Source: Cynocephalus volans (Eukaryota; Chordata; Mammalia; Dermoptera; Cynocephalidae). Taken from it: DNA of 64,000 bases. Shown here piece by piece: positions 23,401-35,400 of the stretch (position 1 is its first letter; each line of letters opens with the position of its first letter). Both the position numbers and the translations under genes were made by a program. The stretch is taken from the NCBI RefSeq assembly GCF_027409185.1, contig NC_084462.1:22481577-22545576 (forward strand), in the 5' to 3' direction. The notes below the pieces were generated by a model, which searched no databases, was not told the DNA's origin, and saw nothing but the letters and a program-made list of their open reading frames with translations.

Positions 23401-26400
23401 ACATTTCAACCTTGGTTCATTAGGTTTCATTTTTTAATCTATCTGAAATTGCTTTTCTTAGGGATCGAGTTGTTTTCTCTGAAATAGTTAACCAACTTCC
23501 CCAGTAGCATTTGTTAAGTAATCTAACTTTACTTACTGTCTGGAAACAGCACTGTTACGATACAGTGAATGCATATATAAACTAGGCTAGCTTCTGCATT
23601 TTCTGTTCTGTTCCATTGAGCTGCCTCTTGTTGCTGCCAATCACGTGTTGCTTTTTAAACACATATATGAATACATTTCTCTCTATCCCCATCTAACATC
23701 ATTCTGCCTTTCTGATTTTTCTTCTCCTTACAATACTGAGAAATTCTCCCTTCATTTTTTAAGTCTTTTTAAGGTTCTCAGTATAGATTCACATAGATCC
23801 TACAGTTTTAGGCGAGGTTTATTCCCAGTTTTTACATGTTTTGCAACTATGATAAAATATTGTTTTCAACTGCCATTACATGAAAAAGTTATAAATCTTT
23901 GTTCTGTAACCAGCCATACAATGAAAACCTCTTTTTAGTTCCAATGTTTTCAGTCGAGTCTCTTGTATTTTCCAGGTAAACAGTATTATCATCTGTGTAT
24001 GATAATTTTTTTCTCCTTCTTTACAATATTTATATTTAATTCTTTTTTTTTCTTGTCTTATTTCATTGGCTAGTCAAGAAAGATCTTCAGTTACAATAGC
24101 AATAGTGAATAAAGTCCTTAACATGTAAGGAAATGTCCCTAAATAAAATTATTTAATTATCCCTATTAGAATTTTTATTGGATTTGTGTTAACTTAAAGA
24201 ATAACTAAGGGGGAAGTGAACATCTTTCCAGTCTAAGACTCATCAACCTGGACGTGATGTGCACACCCATTTACTCAAATCTTTGACACTTCTCAGTAGC
24301 TCTGCAGTTTTCTTCACATAAGACCTTCACCATTTCTGGATAAGTGTGTTCCTATGTTTATTTTATTTACTATTTTTGTTATTACTGGGAGGAGTCCCCT
24401 TTTATACTCTAATTTACTATTGCTCTCCAATACATAGTCAATATGAAACACACAGCTTGGAAGGATACGTTGCTTTTGGACTGGACCCCTTCAGGAGCCT
24501 GAAGATAAAGGATTTTGGTGATACTTTTAGACACGCATGACTCTTGCTGGCTATGGTGCATTACTATTTTAACTGTGTTGTAGTACTAAATTTGCTGTAT
24601 TTCATTCAAAATCATTGCATCTGAGGTTAAAATTAAAATGGCATGTACTCTAGTCATCTTTTTTGAGCTATGTTAATTTTGTAGGATGAATTGAGAATCT
24701 TTCTATCTCAATCTATGCCCTGGAGGACTTTATATAATAACAGGAGAATTACTGGATTTTTGAGAGCATAAAATAACTTGTCAGTAAAACCATCTGGTTC
24801 TGGCCCCCTTCTTAGAGATAATTCTTTTATAATATTTTCTATGTTTAAGTCAATTCTAGTAACTTACATTTCCTGGAAAATCATTCAATTCATTGACATT
24901 TCAAATATATCAGCATGGAGTTTGGAACTGCACAAATATTACCTTATAATTTAAAAATCTTATCACTGTATCTGTAGTGACTGCTACTTTCTCATCCTTG
25001 ATAGGATTTTTTTAAATATGTGTGCATAAATGTGTACTTTCTTATTTTAAGAAATTAATACTAGCTTGAAGTTTGTGGACTTCATTTCCCCTGTCCCCCC
25101 CCCCAAAAAACCCGCTTTTGAATTTATCAATTCTATTTTTCTATTTTCTAATTCATGTTTTTGTATTTTATTAATTCGTTCATTTTTTTTTTTTTTTTTT
25201 GGTATGTGGGGATTTTTTTCCTTCTAACTCCTTGAGTTGTATGTTTTCTTTCTTTGGTCTTCATTCTTTCTTACTTAATAATTAAAACACTTAAAACTAT
25301 GAATTTGACCCTGGTTACAGCTTTGGAACTGTTATCTGAATTTAGATGTACAATGTTCACTTCATCATCATTTTCTGAATATTATGTCTAGAAAGTTAAT
25401 TCTAGGTGTCAATTTGGTTAGATGAAGGAATGCTGAGAAACCTGGTAAAGCTATCTTTTTAGGAGTGTCTGTGAGGGTGTTCCCAGCAGAGATTAGTATG
25501 AGAGCCTGAGTGGACTGGGTGGGAACCATCCAATCCACTGGGGGTCCAGAGAGAACAAAAGACAGAGGAAAGAGGTGAAGCTCTCTTTCTCTCGATCCCC
25601 TGGAGCTGGGATACACTCTTCTCTCCTGTCCATGGACATCAGAGCTCAAGACTCTTCAGCTTTTGGGTTCCAGGACTTACACCAAGGACACCATCAGCTT
25701 CCCTGGTTTGGAGGCCTTTGGACTTGGACTGAGCCACGCTACTGGCATCCAGTTTATAGATGGCTTATCGTGGGACTTTTCTTCAGTCATGTGAGCTAAT
25801 TCCCCTAATAAATCCCTCTCATATAATTGTAACATATCCTATTGATTCTGTCTCTCCGGAGAACCCTGACTAATACAGAAAATTGGTACCGAGGAGTAGG
25901 GTATTGCTATATAGATACCTGAAAATGTGGATGCAGCTTAGGAACTGGGTAATGGGCAAAGGTTGGAGGAGTTTGGAGGACTTAGAAAAAGACAGAAAGA
26001 TGAGAGAATGTTTGGAAGATTTTAGAGATTGGTTAAATCATTGTGACCACAATGTTGATAGAAACGTGGACAGTAAAGACCATGCAGATGATGAGGTATC
26101 AGATAGAAATGAGGAACTTATTGGGGGAATTGGACAAAAGATAACCCTTGCTGTACCACAGCAAAGAACTTGGATGCTTTGTTTGTGTCCATGCCCTTGG
26201 ACTTTGTGGAAAGTGGGTCTTAAGAGTTGTGAACCAGAATGTTTGGCAGAAGAAATTTCTAAGCAGCAAAGCATTAAGTAAGCTGCACGGTTACTTTTAA
26301 CAGCCTACTCTGAGTTATGGCAGCAAAAGCATGATGTAAAGCCGGAATTTAAATGGGAAGCAGAGTGTAGAGATTTGGAAAATTTGCAGCCTGGCCATGA

Positions 26401-29400
26401 GGTAGAGAAGCAGAGAGCAGGAGAAAAATGCAAGGGTGAAGCAGATAGACTGGTTGCTAAAGATATTATCTTGGCAGTGAGTCAGCCAGATGCTAATAAC
26501 TAGAACAATGGGGAAAATGTCCTAAAGGCATTTGAGAAGTCTGAAAGGGTGCCCCACCCATACCCTGAGGCCTAGAAGGACTGAGTTGTCCCAGAGGAGA
26601 GACCTGGGATGCAGCTGCCCTCGAGAACCTGCTCCCTGTGTCCCAACTGCTCTGGCTGAAGCATCCCCAAGTGTGGTTCATGCAGCAGCCCTGGAGAGTA
26701 GAAGCATGAAACCTCGGTGGCGTCCACATTGTGTTAAGTGTGCAGGCCGGCAGGACATGAGAGCAGTGGCAGCCTCCACCCAGATTCCAGAAGATGTATG
26801 GAAAAGCCTGGGAGCCCAGGCAGAGACCTGCCGCAAGGGCAGAGTCACCGCAGAGGCCATCTACTAGAGCAATGTGGAGCAGAAAAGTGGGGTCAGAGCC
26901 CCCAGAGAGAGCCCCCACCAGGGAAATGTTTAGTAGAGCCAAGGCAGCAGAGCTGCCTCCAGGACCCCAGACCTGCAGGGCCACTGGTAATGTGCAGCAC
27001 AGGCCTGGAAAAGCCACAGGCACCAGTGCAGCCCACTGGGCTGCTCCTGGCAGAGCTGTGGAAGCAAGGCTGCCTGAAGCTTTGGGGGCCCACATGCCCA
27101 ATTGTGCCCAGGATGCAGGACTTGGAGTCAAAGAAGATTATTTCAGAGCTTTAAGACTTAATATCTGCCCTGCTGGGCTTTGGACTTGTTTGGGGCCTGT
27201 TTCTTCTTTCTTTTGGCCTACTCCTCCCTTTTGGAATGGGAATGTGTACCCAATGTCTATTCCACCATTGGCAGTAGATAAATTTGGTTTTGTTTTTACA
27301 GGTTCACAGCTGGAAGGACTTTTGCTTTTGGTCTCAGATGAGACTTTGGACTTGGAACTTTTAAGTTGGTACAGGAACAGGCTAAGACTTTTGGGACTGT
27401 TGGGATGGAATAATTGCATTTTGTATGTGAAAGGGACATGAGTTTTAGGGGGCCAGGGTCAGAATGGTGGAGTTTGGATGTGTTGTCCCCTCCAAAACTC
27501 ATGTGGAAAGTTGATCCCCAGTGTGGCAGTGTTGGAAACTGATTGAGTCATGGGGGCGGATCCCTCATGAATGGATTAATGCTCTCCCTGGGGGAGTGGG
27601 GATTAATGAGTGAGTTCTCACTCTATTAGTTCCCACAAGAGCTGGTTGTTTAATAGACCCTGGCACCTCCTCTCTCTCGCTCGCTTTCCTCTTGCCATGT
27701 GATTTGCTTGTACCTGCTGGCTGCCTGCCACTTCCCACCATGAGCAGAAGCAGCTTGAGGCCTGTGCCAGGTGCAGCTGTCCCAGAATCATAAGCCAAAT
27801 AAACCTCTGTTCTTTATAAATTACCCAGTTTCAGGTATTTCTGTTATAGCAGCATAAAACAGACTAATACAATGTCATCATCATGACAGCTTTGCCCCCC
27901 AAATTTTAGGATCCTGTTTTAAAATGCTGAATTGGTGGGGTGTCTTTGTTTGCCTGAGGGCCTTGGAAGACTTTGGATAGTCTAATAATATGATTTAGGG
28001 TAGAGGCTTGAGTCACATGGTAACACTTGACCTTGAGCCTGAGATCAACCACGTGGGCAGTCAATCATGCCTCTATAATGAAGCCCCGTTATGGCTTGAA
28101 TTGTGTCCCCCCAAAATTGATATGCTGAAACCCTACCCCTATGTGACTGTATCTGAAGATAGGGCTTTGGGGGGGGTGATTAAGATTAAATGAAATCATA
28201 AGGGTGGGGTCCTAATCCAATAGGACTAGTGTCCTTATAAGAGGAGGAAGAGACACCAGATATCTCTCCCTCCACTCTGGCACAGAGGAAAGGCCACATG
28301 AGGACACAAAGAGAAGGCAGCTATCTACAAGCCAGGAAGAGAGCCCTCACCTGAAACCAACCCTGGCGGCACCTTGATCTTAGACTTCCAGACTCCAGAA
28401 TAGTGATAAAATAAATGTCCTTTGTTTAAGCTACCCAGTCTGTCATATTTTGTTATGGCAGCTGAGCAGACTAATACAAGCCTCAATAAAAACTCTGAAA
28501 ACAGTATCTGCCAAGCCTCCCTGGTTGGCAATACTCTGTGCATTTTGTCACACAGTGATGCCGGGGAAGTAACATGCCCTGAGTCCACAGAAGCTCTGCA
28601 TTTGATAATTCCTTCAAATGATTTTCATCTGTATCCTATTGCCGTATTAAACCAAACTGTGACTATGAGAACTTTCTCTGAGTTCTATGATGCTTTCTAG
28701 CCAATTACTAGACCTAAGTGAGGTCTTGGGAGCCTTCTACCACCAAACTTGCAGTTGGGGTCAGAGGCAATGTGGTGTCGTGGAGGACTGTGCTCTATCT
28801 TACTGAACCAGTGGCCAAATGCTTGTTTGTGTTGGTGTCAGAAGTGAAGACAGCCTTGGGCACTGTTCCCTCTAACTTTCGAGTTAACTAACCTCCCAAG
28901 TGGCCTAAAACTCTTTGTGCATTGGGTTTGTAACAAAAAAATTCTTTTTATGAATTTCTGATGTGCACCATGATCCAAAAATGAACAGAGAATGTATCTC
29001 TGTTTATGAGACTTTCTGACACTTTAAGTTCTAGAATTTGAATTTTCTTTATTTTTGTAAATGTCCCATGCAATATTTTATTTTTTAGGTCTAAGGTTCT
29101 ATACATATACATTAAATCAACCAAACTAATTATTTTATGAAAATCCTTTGTCATTACTTCGTCTTCTTTAAAAAGTCAAAGTCTGGGTGCAGAATATTAA
29201 AATCTCCTATGACAACTTTTTTTTTCTTTTTTCCCCCCTTTCCAGGTAATTTCCCTAAAAAAACCTTCTTCATATGTTTTGATGCCCTAATATTTCAAAG
29301 GCTCAGGTCTGTAATATTGTCCCTGCAAATTTACCTTTTACAACTAAAGGAACCCTCTTTGTTCTTTTCTAATACTTTTCATCTCAAATTCTACTTTTCT

Positions 29401-32400
29401 GATGTGAATATTGCTACCTGGTAGAGTTTAGATGTGTTGTCCCCTCAAAGCTCATGTCGAAATCTGATCCCCAACTTGGCAATGTTCGGAGCGGTTTAGG
29501 TTATGGGGGTGGATCCTTCATGAATAGATTAATGCCCTGGGGGAGGGTAGTGAGTGAGTTCTCGCTCCATTAGTTCCTGTGAGAGCTGGTTGCTTAAAAG
29601 ACCCTGGCACCTCCTCTCTCTCTTGCTTCTTCTTGCCATGTGATCTGCTTGTACCTGTCACTGGCTGCCACTTTCCACCATGAGTAAAAGCAGCCTGAGG
29701 CCCGTGCCAGACGCGGCTGTCCCAGAATCATGAGCCTAATAAACTTCTGTTCTTTAAAAATTACCCAGTGTCAGGTATTCTGTTATAGCAACACAAAAAG
29801 AGACTAATACATTTCCATTGCTCTGCTCTTACTTTATATTTTACATTTACAAGCAAATATGTACTTCCTTACAAATATTTGTTCTCCCTTTTCCACACAC
29901 ATATTTAAAGCAAGACAAAAATCCAAGTCTGGGGCAGCCAGTAGCTGCTTTTGCTCCTGGCTTTTATCTCTTGTCTAGGTATAGAGAACATTTATTATGT
30001 AAAATAAGAAATTTGAGAAACATGTCTACTTTCTCCCCTACTCTATATAAACAGGAAAACAGACAGAAGGGCAGCCCAGGAGAAAAATAATAAAATCTAA
30101 TTTTTCAATTCATATTGCATGGAAAATGTGCCCATGATTAAGATAACCATTTAAGCTATTAAGGTGTTTTAATAGGATCAGAAGGAACAGACTGCTGTTT
30201 AGAGCAGAGGACACTGCAACTGACAACATGGAAGAACCATCTGTTGCCTACTATGGGGCTATGGGGTTAGGACAAGAGTCTGTGGATTTGGCCCACCCCC
30301 TGTTTTTGTAAATACGTTTTACTGGAACGCAGCTATGCTCATTTCTTTTTTCTGTTTTTAAAAAGATGACCGGTAAGGGGATCTTAACCCTTGACTTGGT
30401 GTTGTCAGCACCACGCTCTCCCAAGTGAGCTAACCAGCCATCCCTATACAAGGATCCGAACCCGTGGCCTCGGTGTTATCAGCACCACACTCTCCCAAGT
30501 GAGCCACGGGCCAGCCCTTACACTCATTTCTTGACATATTGTCCTGTGCTGTTTTCATGCTACAATGGCAAGAGTTGAACAGTTGCAACAGAGACCACAT
30601 GTCTCCCCAGGCCTACTATATTGACTCTCTGAGCCTTTAAAGAGTCATTTGCAGGTCCCTGGGCCATCACATTGGCATAGAACACCAAAGGAAATCCTGG
30701 CATACATTTGTGCAGAGGCAGTAGAGTATGGTGGTGGAGGATGAACTATTTTTTTCTTTTCTTTTCTCACCACTATGCTAATGAGGAGGAACCCGGATTC
30801 ACAGCTGGCAGCCCTAATTCTGAACATCCATTCTACCCTAACCCCTTCAGTGAGACGTTGCTCTTCCCATTTTTCAGAAGATAACAGTACCTAAAGTAGC
30901 ACCCGCTCCATGCTCCATTTCCTCACCTGTTATGTGGGCGTAATAGTAACAGATGACTGCCACACAGGTGACTGTGAGGATTACATGAGACCATGCATGT
31001 AACATCCACACAGAGGAAGTGCTCTCTACTGCTGGGGGACTGGGGGTCTCTGAAAGAGGAGAGATGGGCATCTCTTCCTAGAGTAAGGGAGGCTGGCCCA
31101 ACAGGTCTCTAAATTCTTTCCTTCTCCATTCCATATTTTTCTGCCTTCCAAATCTCAGCCTTTTTTCAGACCAGATGTTTCTCAGCCCTGCAGGGAGCGT
31201 TGAGGATCCCTGGAGACCGCAGCCCAGTTTTCCAAGCTCCTCACAGGCTCAGTAAGCTTCATGTGCACGGCTCCTCACACCCTGGGACTTTCAGGCTCAG
31301 TGCATGGGAGTGTCAGCTAAGGGGCTGGAGGGGGTCCCCGCTGAGCTTCACTGTAGACAGCAGCTCCGGGTGTCTGTCTGTGGGCTGCCTGGGCTCAGTG
31401 CCTGACCCCCTTTCCCAACCTGGCTTGTTTAGAGAGGAGTAAGGAAAATGAGGCTGGAGCACCTGAGTTCTACCCACATCTGCCATCGGCCTTCTAAGTC
31501 AAATGGGGGAATATCCTATCTGCCTTGACCATCCTTAAAGGGCTGTTTTGAGCACCAATGGCCTCCTCTACCAGGTTGTGACATCTGAAAGGCAGGGTCA
31601 GCAGTGGTCCCCAGGGACAGAGCAGGTGCTCGAGGAACACATGGAGGGAGAGAGAGACAGCAGGGAAGATGGGGAATCGCAGACGCTCTGCACAATGCAC
31701 AGGACAACAGGGCACATGCAGAGGGGCCACCAGCCAAGGCTATGGGCATTAAGGAGAAGTGGTTGCAACAAGGACATACCCATCTCCGAAGTCCCAGCTG
31801 TAGAGAAAGGAGGCAGTCTTGAAGAAGTCACTTGGGTCATGGAGGAGGAAGGAGACTTTAAGGACTGTCTTGGTGAGGAAGGAGCTGGGCCAGGGCAGCG
31901 AGGTGTTCTGGGTAACAATGAGGTTCCCTACAAGGGACTCTGGGAGAGACACAGTGAGAAGGGTGAGTCCACAGAGATGCAAGGAGCCTGGGAGTGATCT
32001 CATGGACAGGGGGGCAAAGCAGCCACTCCCCCACCCAGACTTTCTGGCTGTCAGAGCTGGATGGGGAAAGGGGACCCTGCAGGTCCCTGAACACAGAAGC
32101 ATCCAAGTCGTCTCCCTACTGCGTGGACACTGGTGAAAACTCATGGTAGGTGTTACATACATAGCTTTCACTCCTGACCCCTTTCACCAGGACCCCAAAC
32201 CTTCTGGCATGAAAGATGCCCAGGACCAGAGGGAAATAAATGCACAGGCTTTGCAAGGAAGTTATAGGAAATATTTCAAAATGTTAGATGAGCCTAGAAA
32301 AATTAGCAGTTCTACTAACTGAATCTTCACACTCAGCATGCTGGGCTGGGTCAGGCCACTGTCCTGTGTCTCTTTCGCTAAAAAAAGAAAAAATAAATGC

Positions 32401-35400
32401 TGACTTTTTTCCATTGCACAAGCAGAACATAAGTAAGATGTGCTCAATAGAGCTCATTTGGAAAATGCTCAAAAGAAGAATAAAAAGAAAAGAAACTACC
32501 TGTCATCCAAATACTACCCTTGTTGATGTTTTGAAGTCTTGCAAAGTATTTTTTTGTGTGTTTAATGTATATGCATATTAAACACAGTTTATCAGGCTGG
32601 TTGTACAATTCTGTGCTTTGCTTTTTTTATATGTAATAATACAAGCATGGGTTTTACCCATGACATGACAAACTCATTGTAAGGGTCATTATTAATAGTT
32701 GTATAAACTACTTCAATATACTTAACCCGTCCCCTAATGTTTGCATACTTAGCTTGTAGTATTTCTTTTGCTGTTATAAACACCACTACAACACACACCT
32801 TAGTGCATAAAGCATTACCCAAATGGAGATTATTTCCTGAAGATAAATTCTTTATTAGACTTTAAACCCCAGATGGGCAAGAGGGTGGGGACCTCTTGGA
32901 ATAAGGTGGGGAGGAGAGGGATGGAGAGGGAGAGGGAAGAGGAAAAAGAATCAGTGAATGAATGATGAGGCCAGCCCCAGGTATTACCACTTTCTAATCC
33001 TTTTTAACTCAACTGACAACAGAGAAGGAACCCATGGGTCTAATTTACATCTATGTGATTACCAGTGAGGCTGGATGTTTTTCTCTGCACAGAGGGTTTG
33101 AAGGCAAATTAGCAAACAGGAAAGACCCTCACCTGTGATGGGGAGGACAACGAAGCTCCTAGCCACTGGCTGGCACATCCAGCAGTCAGCAGTAGTGACC
33201 CAGACAGAGACGGGGAAGTCCCCAGGCACATTGCCGACCACATGAATGGTTGAGCTGAGATCCTTTTCCATCTTGCCGGTGAGTACCAGCGGGGTGTGGA
33301 TCCAGTGGAAGCGGTACATGTGGGCATCAGCGGGCAGGGCCAAGCTGCCGTTGTCCTTGGCCACCAGGCTAGCTGAGATGGTCACCTCTGCTCCCATGGT
33401 GGCAGGGCCATCAGTGGTGAGATTGAGTCCATACAGGCCTAGAAGCCCAGAAACAGAGACCGTGTGTCAGGAGGGGGTGTGGCAAAGCACCCCACTACCA
33501 CCTCTAGGCTGGCTTCTATTATTCTATTTTACAGGGGGATAAGCTCAGGCTCGAGTGGCTCAACTACTTGCCCAAGGATCACACAGCTAGTTCATTTTCC
33601 AACTGGGATTCAAACCCAGACCTGACTCACTCCAAATCATAGCTCTTTACAATATCACCAAATTATATTTTCTTTTCATGCCAGCCAAGCAAGGCTTTAT
33701 AGAGCATGTGTATGGCTCAGGTCTGACTTCACCATAATTATACCTCAGCTACAAAAATGACTACCAATGGTCATCACCGGCGGGACCACCATGGCCATCC
33801 CGGCTGGACAACTGCAGCCCACCATTACTCACGCTTTTGGACAAGGCTTTGTGTGTCAAACAAAATATCAAATTTGAAAGACAAAGCTGAGTCATTACTC
33901 TTCAACTATTTTAGACAGCTGCATAACATTTTATCATATAAGCAAGGTCAGATTTTAAAAATAACGTTCATTTCTATCATAAAAGTAATACATAAGCATG
34001 AATAATATTAGGACTGTCCCATTTTCCTACCTCTCAAAGACAATGGCTTCTATTGTCATCCTCATGTCTCTTCTTCATGCATAGAAGTTTTTATGCAGTC
34101 CTAATCATACTCTGCACACAATTTTGAATTATTTTATTTTTACAGGACAACATGTCAACAGCATGTCTATGGTCTCACTAATATCAATTTCCATATTTGC
34201 AAGATAATGCCTCCAGCAGATATATCTTAATGCTTACAACCCTTCACTCTCATCAGCAGTGCTACACCACATCTGGGTGTGTAGTTTTTTCCTGTGATTT
34301 GGTTCTTTCTTCAGGTGAAATTTCTGCAGGGCATGATGTCAGAGAGTGTCCGGGCCAGGGCAGGAGAGCCCGGGCAGGCTGCAGCGTGCATCTGGGCAGA
34401 GGAGGTGCTGCAGAAGGAAAGGCGGAGGGGATACAGGCCCCGCTCTGTTCATCTCACTCAAACCCACCTCCCCAACCAAACTCACCCTTTCTGTGGCTTC
34501 AAGTGCCTCCTAAATGCTAATAGAGAGCAGTGACACAGCCCTACTCCCCAAGCTCTAGGCTCTTGAGCAATACAGAGCAGTACAATCCTAAGCAGAGCAA
34601 TACAGTAACCACATGCAATTTAATTTAACCAGATTTAATTGCTGAAATTTAATTAAAACTAAAAGTTTAGTTTCTCCATCGCGCTAGCCACATTTCAAGT
34701 TCTTAACAGCCATTCGTGGTTAGTGGATACTCTGTGTGAACAGTGCACACACAGAACACTTCTATCATTGCCCAAACTTCTACTGGACAGAGCTGGTCTA
34801 ATCCCTCTGCATTTCTCCTCTCCCCAAACCTGTTTTCCTCACCCCCTCACTCTCTGTCTGGGTTAGAGGATCCAGCTGTCCCAAGAATCAATCCCCATGC
34901 TTTTGCCACTCTAATTCCTCCCATCTGGTCCCCTCCTCATCATCACCTCTAACATTGCTTAAGGCCAGCATTCAGCCCTGTCTGGATTCCTGCTCCATCC
35001 TCATCCCTTGCCTCCAGCCTCCAGTGCTGCACCTGCTCAGACACCCCCAGCAACAAGCTTCCTGCATGGTAAATCTGTTTATCAATTGGCCTCAAGGTGG
35101 AGTCCAGCCTCACATCTGGCAACATGCATGCTGCAGCCAGCCACTTTAACTCTGGCAGTCCCTCACATGTGCTAACTTTCTGGCCTCAGGGCCTTTGCAC
35201 ATGCTGTTCTCACTGCTAGAATGCCCTTCTAATGCCTATTCCCTGTACCCTGCATCCTGTCAGCACTCTCCCAACAGCCTGAGCCCATTGTCACAACTCC
35301 ATGTTGGAACAAAGTTTTTTTGTCCCTCACAGTGCACTTTGAACTCCATGAGGGCAGGGGTCATCTCCATCTCCCCAGTGCCCAGCAAAGTGCTTGGCAC

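Larger units (their letters stand above)
23100..29418 (-). mobile_element. Old antisense L1 split by later LTR insertions, TMEM130 intron 3
   Basis: Reversed ORF2-like landmarks occur in order: TGTTCTGTTCCATTGAG (23605 region), 'TGTCTTATTTCATTGGCTAG' (24055 region), later 'TAAATGTCCCATGCAATATT' (29059) and 'TCTACTTTTCTGATGTGAAT' (29390). The stretch 25389-28890 between them belongs to younger LTR elements. All frames are broken. Confidence 0.65.

Noticed and set aside
26493-27441. Frames of 212-215 codons within the provirus
   Set aside because: MaLR interiors are non-autonomous and lack gag/pol; the frames show no retroviral motifs.
33755-33840. Short CG-containing patch with a histidine-rich frame in TMEM130 intron 1
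   Set aside because: Too short, no splice sites and no similarity; probably a remnant repeat.
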